A DNA stretch of 30,417 nucleotides from an uncultured Flavobacteriaceae bacterium (GCA_913051755.1 CAJXBR010000008.1:1-30417); one strand, 5' to 3'. Counted from the first letter of the stretch, positions 16,602 through 25,154 are shown. Numbers and translations: made by a program. Notes: generated from the letters alone by a model not told the origin.

Positions 16602-17048
16602 TTATTTTTTCAATCGAATAATACCAGTGTACAACATTGCACCAACAGCAATAAATACTAGGAAATAGAATGTACGTAGACCAGTCTCAATCCACCTAGA
16701 ACCAGCTGAAGATAGAATATCACCATCTTTTAATGGTGTTTCTGTTCCTGAGGAAAACAAAAATGCAACAAGTACAACAACTCCAAACGCACCAATAGAA
16801 AGCAATGCTTTTTTGAACTCTTTAGGATCAGAGGCTAAATTGGTGATGGAGAAAATCAGGGTGAGTGATACTGTTATTGCCAACACGATTAGTGCCAAAG
16901 TCACCATGGTAGAAACAATTCCATAGTCACCCGATAAAGCATTTAGTTTAATTGTATCATCGCCTTGGTTGAGTATAACGATTTGAAGGATTAAACCTAT
17001 TATACCAAGCACAAGGGCAGTATATTTAAAAATCTTTTGCGTATTCAT
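16602..17048 (-). CDS. Unknown membrane protein within the exb operon
   Basis: 148 residues with about four membrane segments (roughly 8-27, 46-70, 83-103, 123-143), an aspartate-containing loop after the first segment ('LNQGDDTIKLNALSGDYG') and a basic C-terminus 'IIRLKK'. I do not recognise a named family. It sits between exbB (24 nt upstream) and two exbD genes (6 nt downstream) and is surely cotranscribed with them. That suggests an accessory part of the ExbB-ExbD-TonB energy-coupling complex, but the role is inferred only from position. Confidence 0.85.
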   Translation of the reverse strand: MNTQKIFKYTALVLGIIGLILQIVILNQGDDTIKLNALSGDYGIVSTMVTLALIVLAITVSLTLIFSITNLASDPKEFKKALLSIGAFGVVVLVAFLFSSGTETPLKDGDILSSAGSRWIETGLRTFYFLVFIAVGAMLYTGIIRLKK

Positions 17049-17072
17049 AAGGATACTTTTATTGGTGAAATA

Positions 17073-17903
17073 TTACTTTGTATTTGCAACCAACATATCC
17101 ATTAATGTAATGGAAGCATCTTCCATGTCATTAACAATGCCATCAATTTTTGCTACAATATAATTGTAGAAAATTTGTAAAATAATTGCAACAATCAATC
17201 CAAATACAGTCGTCAAAAGTGCTACCTTAATACCCCCTGCAACGAGTGATGGCTGCATATCGCCAGCAGCTTCAATTTTGTCAAATGCTTGAATCATACC
17301 AATTACAGTACCCATAAACCCAAGCATGGGCGCTAGGGCAATAAACAATGAGATCCAAGATACATTTTTCTCAAGCTGTCCCATCTGAACACCTCCATAA
17401 GCAACAACTGCTTTTTCAGCATTTTCAATTCCTTCTGATGAACGATCTAAACCTTGATAAAAGATTGATGCAACAGGACCACTAGTGTTTCGGCAAACTT
17501 CTTTTGCCGCTTCTACTCCACCGCTTTTTAGTGCATCCTCAACAGATTCAGTGAGTTTGGCAGTGTTGGTCGTTGATAAATTGAGGAAAATAATTCTCTC
17601 AATTGCAATTGCAAGTCCAAGGATTAAACAGAGCAATACGATACCCATAAACCCAGGTCCACCCTCAATGAATCGCTTCTTGAGTTCTTGTGTGAATCCA
17701 GCAGGTGCAGCTTCTTCCGTTTCTGCCTCTGGAATGGATTCCATTGCAACATCGCCAGCTACAGCTAAGGAGTCAACAGCTACAGAATCAGCTTCTTCAA
17801 CAGCGACTTCTTCATTAGGGTCTTGTGAAATGTTTGTACTTGCCCACAACATTGATTGTGACATTACAGTGCATAAAAATAATAAAAGTGATAACCGTTT
17901 CAT
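17073..17903 (-). CDS. exbB: ExbB/TolQ/MotA-family proton channel protein
   Basis: 276 residues. An N-terminal signal-like segment (about 1-22) precedes an acidic, Ala/Glu/Ser-rich linker (about 27-70) and the three-helix MotA/TolQ/ExbB core: helix 1 at about 84-108 ('GIVLLCLILGLAIAIERIIF'), then 'CRNTSGPVASIFYQGLDR', helix 2 'ISLFIALAPMLGFMGTVIGMI' and helix 3 'IKVALLTTVFGLIVAIILQIF'. ExbB forms the pentameric proton channel around ExbD that powers TonB. The acidic linker is typical of Bacteroidota homologues. First gene of the five-gene exb cluster; a TATCTTTA near-consensus -7 box lies at 17941-17948 on the minus strand. Confidence 0.95.
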   Translation of the reverse strand: MKRLSLLLFLCTVMSQSMLWASTNISQDPNEEVAVEEADSVAVDSLAVAGDVAMESIPEAETEEAAPAGFTQELKKRFIEGGPGFMGIVLLCLILGLAIAIERIIFLNLSTTNTAKLTESVEDALKSGGVEAAKEVCRNTSGPVASIFYQGLDRSSEGIENAEKAVVAYGGVQMGQLEKNVSWISLFIALAPMLGFMGTVIGMIQAFDKIEAAGDMQPSLVAGGIKVALLTTVFGLIVAIILQIFYNYIVAKIDGIVNDMEDASITLMDMLVANTK

Positions 17904-17940
17904 GATAGAAATAATTGTATTATAGTTTTGGTTTGGTCGC

Positions 17941-17948
17941 TAAAGATA
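17941..17948 (-). promoter_or_regulatory. Near-consensus -7 box (TATCTTTA) upstream of exbB
   Basis: The minus strand reads TATCTTTA, one base off TAnnTTTG, 38 nt before the exbB start. A TTG is present upstream, but the spacing (about 15 nt) is shorter than the usual 17-23, so support is weak. Confidence 0.3.
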
Positions 17949-17971
17949 TAAAAATATGTTAAACAAACTAG

Positions 17972-18059
17972 CAGAGAGGAAGGGATTCGAACCCTCGATA
18001 CGCTTTTGGCGTATACACACTTTCCAGGCGTGCGCCTTCGACCACTCGGCCACCTCTCT
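17972..18059 (-). tRNA. tRNA-Ser (anticodon GGA)
   Basis: Class II tRNA of 88 nt on the minus strand. The acceptor stem is AGAGAGG/CCTCTCT (18053-18059 with 17973-17979), with discriminator G at 17972. The D-arm reads 'GGCCGAGTGGTCGAAGGC', the anticodon stem CACGC/GTGTG holds loop CTGGAAA, and the anticodon GGA is at 18023-18025. The long variable arm ATACGC/GCGTAT is typical of tRNA-Ser, and the T-arm is GAGGG-TTCGAAT-CCCTT. CCA is not encoded. The first pair is A-U instead of the common G-C. Confidence 0.97.
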
Positions 18060-18111
18060 AAAATCTTTTATTTGAAACCCAAATATGCCACTTATTTATC
18101 AAAATAAAAAT

Positions 18112-18879
18112 TTATGCCAAATCAAATAATTCTTTCGCATTTTTAGATGTAATTCTAGCCATTTGGGCAGGTGTTATTTTGAATAAATCCGCTATTTTGT
18201 TGGCAATAATTGGCAAATAGGCACTTTCATTTCGTTTGCCACGATGTGGTGTTGGCGCCAAAAAGGGCGAATCGGTCTCCAATACTATTTTTTCTAAAGG
18301 CAAATCAGCCAAAAACGTATCAATTTTTCCATTTTTGAATGTCACAACGCCCCCAATTCCTAGATAAAATCCTAATTCAAGTGCACGTAGCGCATCATTT
18401 TTGGTCCCTGTAAAGCAGTGAAATACGCCTAGCAAACGACTGTCATTGACACCCTCAAGCACTTCAAAGATTGGTGCAAAAGCATCACGACAGTGAATCA
18501 CGATGGGCAAGTTTGCATCAAGAGCCCAATCGATTTGACGAGCTAAGGCCTCTTGCTGCTGACTTTGATAGGTTTTGTCCCTATACAAGTCCATCCCAAT
18601 TTCACCCACAGCTACAAACGAGTGAGTGTCAAGCTGTTTTTTCACATGCGCTAACTCCTCTTCAAAATTAAGATCTACGTGAGTTGGGTGAAGGCCCATC
18701 ATCAGATGAATGGTTTCAGGATAAGCCTGTTTTACTTGATGCATCATGGCAGTTGTTTTAGAGTCAATCGCAGGAAGGATTAGTTTTGAAACCCCTACCG
18801 ACTGTGCGCGACTAATCGCCTCGTCACGATCATCATCAAAAGCATCTGCATAAATATGTGTATGTGTGTCAATAAACAT
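18112..18879 (-). CDS. tatD: TatD-family metal-dependent hydrolase (DNase-like)
   Basis: A 255-residue TIM-barrel amidohydrolase-type protein. Metal and catalytic residues are visible: His6 and His8 in 'IDTHTHIY', Glu93 in 'VGEIGMDLY', His129 in 'VIHCRDA', His154 in 'VFHCFTG' and Asp203 in 'LETDSPFLAP'. The family has 3'-5' exonuclease/DNase activity linked to DNA quality control; the exact substrate of this paralogue is uncertain. The start is the ATG at 18879 because the family begins with this motif. A perfect -7 box lies only 5 nt upstream, so the transcript could be nearly leaderless. It is divergent from the retropepsin-like gene. Confidence 0.94.
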   Translation of the reverse strand: MFIDTHTHIYADAFDDDRDEAISRAQSVGVSKLILPAIDSKTTAMMHQVKQAYPETIHLMMGLHPTHVDLNFEEELAHVKKQLDTHSFVAVGEIGMDLYRDKTYQSQQQEALARQIDWALDANLPIVIHCRDAFAPIFEVLEGVNDSRLLGVFHCFTGTKNDALRALELGFYLGIGGVVTFKNGKIDTFLADLPLEKIVLETDSPFLAPTPHRGKRNESAYLPIIANKIADLFKITPAQMARITSKNAKELFDLA

Positions 18880-18884
18880 CTGTG

Positions 18885-18892
18885 CAAAAGTA
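18885..18892 (-). promoter_or_regulatory. Candidate -7 box (TACTTTTG) for tatD
   Basis: An exact TAnnTTTG match on the minus strand, 5 nt upstream of the tatD ATG. If used, transcription would begin at or next to the start codon. Nearly back-to-back with the plus-strand box at 18894-18901. Confidence 0.4.
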
Positions 18893-18893
18893 A

Positions 18894-18901
18894 TAGATTT
18901 G
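18894..18901 (+). promoter_or_regulatory. Candidate -7 box (TAGATTTG) for the retropepsin-like gene
   Basis: An exact TAnnTTTG match on the plus strand, 19 nt before the ATG at 18921. It lies one base from the opposing tatD box, so the two promoters would compete for polymerase. Confidence 0.4.
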
Positions 18902-18920
18902 GGGGCAATTTATCATACAT

Positions 18921-19358
18921 ATGAACACACTTTATCAATTCTTACGATCGAAGGGCTATACCAGAGTTCATTTGTTGACCCTCCCAACCAATCATTATGT
19001 GGTGATCGCAACAATAAATGGTACTTCAGGTAGGTTTATTCTTGACACTGGTGCTTCAACGACTTGTGTGTCGACTGAGCTGGCGACAAATTTCCATCTC
19101 AACGCTAAGCCAAGTAAGGAAAAGGCTTCAACTGCGAGTGCCAATGAGTTGGATACTGAAGTGGCGCATCACAATGAACTGGTGATTGGTTCGTGGTCTT
19201 CCAAGCGCAGATCGGTTGTGTTGTTTGATATGCAAGCTGTGAATCACGCTCTTCAAAAACACGATATCAAAACAGTTGATGGAATTATCGGCGCAGATAT
19301 CCTACAATCTGTCAATGCGATTATAGATTATAAAAATGACTGGTTGTATTTGAAATAA
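18921..19358 (+). CDS. Small retropepsin-like aspartic protease
   Basis: A 145-residue protein of the retropepsin/clan AA type. The active-site motif LDTGAST (Asp42) follows a hydrophobic strand 'HYVVIATINGTSGRFI', and the second hydrophobic motif 'VDGIIGADIL' comes near the C-terminus. One such domain has half an active site, so it should act as a homodimer. The N-terminus is basic and not a clear signal peptide, so it is probably cytoplasmic. Substrate unknown; similar stand-alone proteins are scattered in bacteria and little studied. It is divergent from tatD and convergent with odhB, with stop codons 2 nt apart. Confidence 0.85.
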   Translation: MNTLYQFLRSKGYTRVHLLTLPTNHYVVIATINGTSGRFILDTGASTTCVSTELATNFHLNAKPSKEKASTASANELDTEVAHHNELVIGSWSSKRRSVVLFDMQAVNHALQKHDIKTVDGIIGADILQSVNAIIDYKNDWLYLK

Positions 19359-19360
19359 GA

Positions 19361-20554
19361 CTAAATCCCCAACGACTTTTTGGCGTTTCCATCCATCAGT
19401 AGATTGATCGGGTCTTCAAGAGCTTCTTTGACAGCCACCAAAAAACCGACCGACTCTTTGCCATCAACAATGCGATGGTCATAAGACAAGGCAAGATACA
19501 TCATGGGACGAATCTCTACTTTGCCATCAACAGCAACAGGTCGCTGTATGATATTGTGCATTCCCAAAATACCCGACTGTGGTGGATTGATGATTGGAGT
19601 GGATAACATAGACCCAAATACACCCCCATTTGATATGGTGAAAGTTCCACCTGTCATTTCATCAACAGTAATCTTTCCTTCGCGTGCACGAATCGCCAAT
19701 GTTTTGATTTCGTTTTCAATCTCGCTAAAGCTCATGTTTTGAGCGTTGCGTACCACAGGTACCATCAATCCCTTTGGGCCAGACACTGCCACACTGATGT
19801 CGCAATAGTCAAAGAGAATTTGTTCGTTCCCATCAATCATAGAATTTACATCTGGAAATTGTTTTAAGGCGCTAACAACGGATTTGGTGAAAAAGCTCAT
19901 AAAGCCCAAGCCTACCCCATGTTTGTCTTGAAAGTTTTTTTTGTAATTCTTTCTTAAATCAAAAATAACTGACATATCGGCCTCGTTAAAGGTCGTAAGC
20001 ATTGCTGTTTCATTTTTAACAGCAACCAATCTCTCTGCAACCTTACGCCGAAGCAAAGACATTTTTTTACGCTTAAGGGGTCGATCTCCTGTAGATGTTC
20101 CCATTGAAGGAACTGCTTGAATTGCATCTTCTTTGGTGATCCTCCCATTGCGTCCAGTGCCTTGTACTAAAATAGTATCGATCCCTTTTTCGTCAAGGAT
20201 CTTTTTCGCAGCTGGCGAAGGCGCTCCAGAAGCATAATTTTCAATGTCTTCTTTAGGGGCTGTAGTGGTTTCTTTTTTCTCAACATTGGGGGTGGTCGCA
20301 GTACCTGAAGGTTTTTCTGCTTCAGTATCGATCAAACAAACCACTGCTCCAACAGCTATTGCATCGCCCACCTCAGCTTGAAGGGTAATGGTTCCACTGG
20401 CTTCTGCAGGTAGCTCTAAAGTAGCTTTGTCAGAATCTACCTCCGCAATGGCTTGATCTTTATCGACATAGTCGCCGTCTTGCACGAGCCAATCTGCTAT
20501 TTCAACTTCTGTGATTGATTCCCCTGGCGAGGGGACTTTCATTTCAAGAATCAT
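19361..20554 (-). CDS. odhB: 2-oxoglutarate dehydrogenase E2, dihydrolipoyl succinyltransferase
   Basis: A 397-residue core enzyme of the 2-oxoglutarate dehydrogenase complex of the TCA cycle; it passes the succinyl group from lipoamide to CoA. The lipoyl domain covers about 1-76, with the lipoyl lysine Lys43 in '[11 protein letters not shown]'. A Thr/Ala/Lys linker and the E1/E3-binding domain (about 108-147: '[16 protein letters not shown]', '[12 protein letters not shown]') follow. The catalytic domain covers about 165-397, with His360 and Asp364 in '[16 protein letters not shown]'. It lies 24 nt downstream of odhA as one operon. The E3 gene is not in the window. Confidence 0.97.
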   Translation of the reverse strand: MILEMKVPSPGESITEVEIADWLVQDGDYVDKDQAIAEVDSDKATLELPAEASGTITLQAEVGDAIAVGAVVCLIDTEAEKPSGTATTPNVEKKETTTAPKEDIENYASGAPSPAAKKILDEKGIDTILVQGTGRNGRITKEDAIQAVPSMGTSTGDRPLKRKKMSLLRRKVAERLVAVKNETAMLTTFNEADMSVIFDLRKNYKKNFQDKHGVGLGFMSFFTKSVVSALKQFPDVNSMIDGNEQILFDYCDISVAVSGPKGLMVPVVRNAQNMSFSEIENEIKTLAIRAREGKITVDEMTGGTFTISNGGVFGSMLSTPIINPPQSGILGMHNIIQRPVAVDGKVEIRPMMYLALSYDHRIVDGKESVGFLVAVKEALEDPINLLMDGNAKKSLGI

Positions 20555-20578
20555 TTTTATATTGTTGTCTTTGTAAAG

Positions 20579-23311
20579 TTAACGTATATTATTTTTAGAA
20601 CGATCAAAAACATAGTCTAATACTTGTTGGTGTCGCCTCTTAAATCTTGTCGCACTTCCCGCGGCTGGTGTGCCATAGAATCGTCTGGAAGCCACACGAA
20701 ACTGCTGGGCTGCTGGTAGGTGTAATAGCAAATGACTCCAAGCACCCATATTTCGAGGTTCCTCTTGAGCCCAAACCACATCGGAAACATGGGTATAGTC
20801 TGCTAGTATGTTGTCAATTTCTTTTTTTGGCAAGGGAAACAATTGTTCTAAACGTATGATGGCAACATCATCACGACCTTGTTTTTCACGTTCATCGATC
20901 AAGTCATAATAAAATTTACCAGTACAAAACACCAGCGCTTTTGTGTTTTTAATTGGGATGATATTCTCTCGAATCACTGGCTGAAAAGCCCCTGATGTAA
21001 ATTCATCAATCGAGGAAACCACTTTTGGGTGACGCAACAAACTTTTGGGCGTAAACACCACTAATGGCTTTCTAAAATGGGGTTTGACTTGTCTTCTCAA
21101 TACGTGAAATAGATTGGCTGGTGTTGTGACATCAACAACATACATATTGTCTTTTGCACAAAGCTGTAGATAGCGCTCCATACGAGCAGAGGAATGCTCT
21201 GCCCCTTGTCCTTCATACCCATGAGGGAGTAGAAGCACCAGGCCATTTTGCAATTTCCATTTGTCCTCGGCAGAAGACAAATATTGGTCTATCATGATTT
21301 GAGCACCATTGCTAAAGTCCCCAAACTGAGCCTCCCAAATCGTCAATGACTTGGGTCTTGCCAAAGCATAGCCATAATCAAAGCCCATGACACCATATTC
21401 AGATAACAGTGAGTTATAAATCGAAAACTGACCTTGGTCTTCAACAATTGAATTGAGTAGGATCAACTCCTCTTCAGAGTCCTCTACTTTGATTACAGCA
21501 TGACGATGAGAAAAAGTTCCTCGCTCCACGTCCTGACCAGACACCCGAACATCATGACCCTCGGCAAGCAATGACCCATAAGCGAGCATCTCTCCCATGG
21601 CCCAGTCCAGTATTTTAGTTTCAAAAAACATCTTGTGTCGTTCGCCTGTCAAGCGTTGAATTTTGCGAATAAACGATTTATCCTCAGGAAGTTTTGTGAT
21701 GGCACTTCCCACTTTTTCCAATGTTTTTATATCGCAAGATGTGTCAACAGGCTCCAGCATTTCATCCAGTTTAACTCGCTGAAATCCCTTCCACTCATCT
21801 TGCATAAAGGGAGTGATAATGGTGTTTTCTTCTTTACGAGACACCTCGAGTTTTTCTTCCATTCTGGCCTTGTACTCCTTTTCCATTTGATCGAGTTCGT
21901 GATGAGTAATCACACGTTCCGAAATCAATTTTTCAGCATAAATATCTCTGGGGTTTTTGTGATTGGCAATGGCCTTGTAGAGTTTTGGCTGGGTAAATCG
22001 TGGCTCGTCACCTTCGTTATGGCCATACTTTCGATAACCCAGTAAATCGATAAAGACATCTCTTTTAAATCTATTTCGATAGGCCACAGCAAAGTGAATG
22101 GCATGAACAACAGCTTCAACATCATCTGCATTGACGTGTAAAACTGGCGACAGTGTTGCTTTGCCAACATCTGTGCAATATGTGCTCGATCGCCCGTCGA
22201 GATAATTGGTCGTAAAGCCAATTTGGTTGTTGACCACAATATGTATTGTACCTCCAGTTTTGTAGCCTTCAAGTTGTGCCATTTGCACAACTTCATACAC
22301 CACGCCTTGAGCAGCAATCGCTGCATCACCATGGATAAGAATGGGCATTACCTTTTTAGGTTGGTCGACATAAGTCCGATCTTGTTTGGCTCTGGCAATA
22401 CCTTCAACAACAGCGTTAACTGCCTCTAGGTGAGATGGGTTTGGTGCAATATTGAGATTGACCCATAGACCTGAATCTGTCATTCGATTGGAAGTCCAAC
22501 CAAGATGATATTTCACATCCCCATCAAAGACCTCTTCTTCATAATCTTTTCCATCAAACTCACTAAAAATATCGGCAGCTGATTTTCCAAAAATATTGGT
22601 CAGGGTATTTAGTCGACCACGATGCGCCATCCCAAACACAAATTGTTCTACGCCATCCAAAGCAGCAGTTTCGATCAGTGCATCTATGGCGGGAATCAGT
22701 GATTCTCCACCTTCCAAAGAAAAGCGTTTTTGACCAACATATTTTGTGTGTAAAAACTGCTCGAACGTTACTGCTTCGTTTAGTTTTTTGAGGATGTGTG
22801 TTTTTTGTTCTTTGTTAAAGTTCGGGTGATTTCCATTTTTATTAATCCACTTCTGAATCCAATTGACGCGTTCGGGATGGCGAATATACATATACTCCAT
22901 GCCAATCGACTCGCAATAAATACGTTTGAGGTGAATGATAATATCGGCCAAAGTAGCTGCCCCGATTCCGATGATATCTCCTGCGCTAAAGACAGTTGTC
23001 AAGTCGTCTTGATCGAGTCCAAAGTTTTTGATATCAAGCGTTGGTTTGTACTGGCGTCGTTTGCGAACAGGGTTTGTTTCGGTGAATAAGTGACCACTCC
23101 CACGATAAGCGTCGATGAGCTTGACCACACGAAACTCCTTGAGAACATCATCAGGGATTTCCACATCCTCTTGTTGTTCCATGCCAAAATCAAATCCTTG
23201 AAAAAAGGCTCTCCAGCTGGGTTCTACCCTATCTGGGTTAATCAAATACTGGTCATACATTTCTGCAAAATGAGCTGTATGCGCAGCATTCAAAAACGAA
23301 TACTTGTCCAT
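20579..23311 (-). CDS. odhA: 2-oxoglutarate dehydrogenase E1 component
   Basis: A 910-residue thiamine-diphosphate enzyme that decarboxylates 2-oxoglutarate and succinylates E2 lipoamide. Visible are the N-terminal E2-binding segment 'LNAAHTAHFAEMYDQYLINP', 'RFSLEGGESLIPAID' (197-210), 'GMAHRGRLN' (228-236), the TPP/Mg site from 'HGDAAIAAQG' to 'NNQIGFTT' (about 327-368), the pyrimidine-domain region 'SGQDVERGTFSHRHAV', and 'LLLPHGYEGQGAEHSSARMERYLQL'. The length is normal. ATG start. First gene of the odhAB operon, with an exact -7 box 28 nt upstream; it is divergent from umuC. Confidence 0.97.
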   Translation of the reverse strand: MDKYSFLNAAHTAHFAEMYDQYLINPDRVEPSWRAFFQGFDFGMEQQEDVEIPDDVLKEFRVVKLIDAYRGSGHLFTETNPVRKRRQYKPTLDIKNFGLDQDDLTTVFSAGDIIGIGAATLADIIIHLKRIYCESIGMEYMYIRHPERVNWIQKWINKNGNHPNFNKEQKTHILKKLNEAVTFEQFLHTKYVGQKRFSLEGGESLIPAIDALIETAALDGVEQFVFGMAHRGRLNTLTNIFGKSAADIFSEFDGKDYEEEVFDGDVKYHLGWTSNRMTDSGLWVNLNIAPNPSHLEAVNAVVEGIARAKQDRTYVDQPKKVMPILIHGDAAIAAQGVVYEVVQMAQLEGYKTGGTIHIVVNNQIGFTTNYLDGRSSTYCTDVGKATLSPVLHVNADDVEAVVHAIHFAVAYRNRFKRDVFIDLLGYRKYGHNEGDEPRFTQPKLYKAIANHKNPRDIYAEKLISERVITHHELDQMEKEYKARMEEKLEVSRKEENTIITPFMQDEWKGFQRVKLDEMLEPVDTSCDIKTLEKVGSAITKLPEDKSFIRKIQRLTGERHKMFFETKILDWAMGEMLAYGSLLAEGHDVRVSGQDVERGTFSHRHAVIKVEDSEEELILLNSIVEDQGQFSIYNSLLSEYGVMGFDYGYALARPKSLTIWEAQFGDFSNGAQIMIDQYLSSAEDKWKLQNGLVLLLPHGYEGQGAEHSSARMERYLQLCAKDNMYVVDVTTPANLFHVLRRQVKPHFRKPLVVFTPKSLLRHPKVVSSIDEFTSGAFQPVIRENIIPIKNTKALVFCTGKFYYDLIDEREKQGRDDVAIIRLEQLFPLPKKEIDNILADYTHVSDVVWAQEEPRNMGAWSHLLLHLPAAQQFRVASRRFYGTPAAGSATRFKRRHQQVLDYVFDRSKNNIR

Positions 23312-23339
23312 CTTGGCAAGAGTTTGTTTGTCTGTTATA

Positions 23340-23347
23340 CAAAGCTA
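23340..23347 (-). promoter_or_regulatory. Candidate -7 box (TAGCTTTG) for odhA-odhB
   Basis: Exact TAnnTTTG match on the minus strand, 28 nt before the odhA ATG. No clear TTG at -33 spacing is visible. Confidence 0.5.
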
Positions 23348-23375
23348 CACTATTTCAAGTAGATAGCACATATAG

Positions 23376-23385
23376 TTCTTAAGAA
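23376..23385. promoter_or_regulatory. Palindrome TTCTTAAGAA before umuC
   Basis: A perfect 10-bp palindrome, 7 nt before the ATG at 23393 in the 81-bp odhA/umuC divergent spacer. It is in the place of a possible operator for a damage-response repressor. It could also be chance in AT-rich DNA; no second copy is seen in the window. Confidence 0.25.
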
Positions 23386-23425
23386 AAAGTAGATGAAATC
23401 ATGTTTAAAAAGTGTATTTTTGAAT

Positions 23426-24685
23426 GTGTTTGCACTTGTCGATTGTAACAACTTTTACGCTTCTTGTGAGCGAATTTTTCAACCATCGTTGGAGGGCAAG
23501 CCAATTGCTATCCTCTCCAACAATGATGGCTGTGTGATTGCACGCAGCAATGAAGCCAAGGCCTTGGGCTTGCCCATGGGTGCGCCTGCACATCATTACC
23601 ATTCGTTTTTCAACCAGCACAACATCAAGGTGTTTTCGTCAAATTATCCATTGTACGGCGATATGAGTCGGCGTGTGATGGACGTGCTCAAACAGTTTAC
23701 CCCTCTGGTGGAAGTGTATAGTATTGATGAGGCCTTTTTACAGTTTGAAGGGTTTGAACATTACGATTTAGAAGCCTACGCACAACAAATGCAAAAGCGA
23801 GTTCGCAAGTGGACGGGGATGCCTGTCAGTATTGGACTTGGTCCGAGCAAGGCTTTGGCAAAGGTCGCAAATCGAGTGGCTAAAAAATTTACAGATCGAA
23901 CCAACGGAGTTTATGTAATAGATTCTGAAGAAAAGCGCATCAAAGCATTGAAATGGCTTGCCATTGGCGACGTATGGGGCATTGGGCATCGCCACAATAA
24001 ACGATTGGTGTTGCGCAATGTACATACTGCTTATGACTTCACCCAACTCTCCGATACTTGGGTGCGAAAAGAAATGAGCGTGGTGGGACTTCGTCTCAAG
24101 GACGACTTGCTCGGTAAATCTTCAATTCCGCTAGAAATGATTGCAGCTCCCAAAAAGGCCATTGCCACCACTCGTAGTTTTGAGTCTCTAATCGATGATT
24201 ACCAAGAGCTGCGCGAGCGCGTTTCGACCTTTGCGAGTCTATGCGCCGAAAAGATACGCCAGCAGAATAGCAGGTGCCATGCGTTGGTTGTGTTTGTGCG
24301 CAGCAATCCCTTTATGCCCAACATGCCACAGTATCGCAACAGTACAATGATTCATTTGCCCTTTGCCACCAACTCGAGTTTGACCCTGAGCAAAACAGCG
24401 CTCCAAGGCCTAGATTTGATCTATAAATCTGGTATATCATATAAAAAAGCTGGGGTAATGGTTACAGGTATTGTACCAGAAGATGCCTATCAAATGACCT
24501 TGTTTACTTATGAAAATCCAAAGCACCAAGCCTTGATGCAACGCATTGATTACCTACACAAACGATTTGGCCCACATAAAATAAAAATTGCAAATCAAGA
24601 CTTGAACAGAACCTATAAAATGAGGCAAGCACATTTGTCACCACGCTACACAACCGATGTGCGTGACGTGATTCTTGTGCGCTGA
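23426..24685 (+). CDS. umuC: Y-family DNA polymerase V catalytic subunit UmuC
   Basis: About 419 residues. An error-prone translesion polymerase. Numbered from the GTG at 23426: catalytic Asp6 in 'FALVDCNNFYASCER', 'SNNDGCVIARSNEAKALG', the second catalytic pair Asp101-Glu102 in 'YSIDEAFLQF', the helix-hairpin-helix-like 'GIGHRHNKRLVLRNVHTAYDF', and the UmuC-specific C-terminus (about 340-419). An ATG at 23393 would add 11 residues that the family normally lacks, so I prefer the GTG start; the ATG remains possible. umuD follows 18 nt downstream, the reverse of the usual umuDC order. This stretch looks more GC-rich than its surroundings by eye. Confidence 0.93.
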   Translation: MFALVDCNNFYASCERIFQPSLEGKPIAILSNNDGCVIARSNEAKALGLPMGAPAHHYHSFFNQHNIKVFSSNYPLYGDMSRRVMDVLKQFTPLVEVYSIDEAFLQFEGFEHYDLEAYAQQMQKRVRKWTGMPVSIGLGPSKALAKVANRVAKKFTDRTNGVYVIDSEEKRIKALKWLAIGDVWGIGHRHNKRLVLRNVHTAYDFTQLSDTWVRKEMSVVGLRLKDDLLGKSSIPLEMIAAPKKAIATTRSFESLIDDYQELRERVSTFASLCAEKIRQQNSRCHALVVFVRSNPFMPNMPQYRNSTMIHLPFATNSSLTLSKTALQGLDLIYKSGISYKKAGVMVTGIVPEDAYQMTLFTYENPKHQALMQRIDYLHKRFGPHKIKIANQDLNRTYKMRQAHLSPRYTTDVRDVILVR

Positions 24686-24703
24686 ACATAAAGAGGAATA
24701 GGT

Positions 24704-25135
24704 TTGAAGAAAGAAAGAGGACTACACTTTTTCACACCCGATACTGCGGGAAAAGGGGTGTGGCTAGCAGGAGAGGGCGTATCGGCGGGGTTTCCGTCAC
24801 CAGCCGATGATTTTAAAGAAACACGTATTAGCTTGGACAAGGTAGCTGTCAAAAACGAAGCTGCTACTTTTTACGCACGCGTTGCTGGGCAGTCAATGAT
24901 TGGAGCAGGCCTGGACGACGGAGACTTGCTGGTCATTGATCGCAGTTTGGAACCCCAGAATGGGAAAATTGCAGTATGCCTAATCGATGGTGATTTTACA
25001 GTCAAGCGGCTCAAAGTCGAAAAGGACTGTATATGGCTGATGGCCGAAAACAAACGCTACAAACCCATACAAGTCACAGAAGAAAACGAGCTTATGATTT
25101 GGGGGATTGTCACCCATGTACTAAAGGAACTTTGA
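24704..25135 (+). CDS. umuD: UmuD/LexA-type S24 autoprotease (polymerase V accessory subunit)
   Basis: A 143-residue S24-family protein. The self-cleavage site is 'VSAGFPSPADD' (Ala28-Gly29). The catalytic serine is Ser64 in 'VAGQSMIGAGL' and the general base Lys101 is in 'GDFTVKRLKV'; all are intact. RecA filaments are expected to trigger cleavage to UmuD', which activates UmuC. No DNA-binding helix-turn-helix is present, so it is not a LexA repressor. The start is TTG (24704-24706), since a stop lies just upstream in frame and no ATG precedes the cleavage site. A Shine-Dalgarno-like AAGAGGA sits at 24691-24697, unusual for Bacteroidota. Confidence 0.92.
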   Translation: MKKERGLHFFTPDTAGKGVWLAGEGVSAGFPSPADDFKETRISLDKVAVKNEAATFYARVAGQSMIGAGLDDGDLLVIDRSLEPQNGKIAVCLIDGDFTVKRLKVEKDCIWLMAENKRYKPIQVTEENELMIWGIVTHVLKEL

Positions 25136-25154
25136 GCAACTATAAGCCCTGTAT

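Noticed and set aside
24704..25135. LexA repressor
   Set aside because: The protein has the S24 cleavage and catalytic residues but no N-terminal helix-turn-helix; its position next to umuC fits UmuD.
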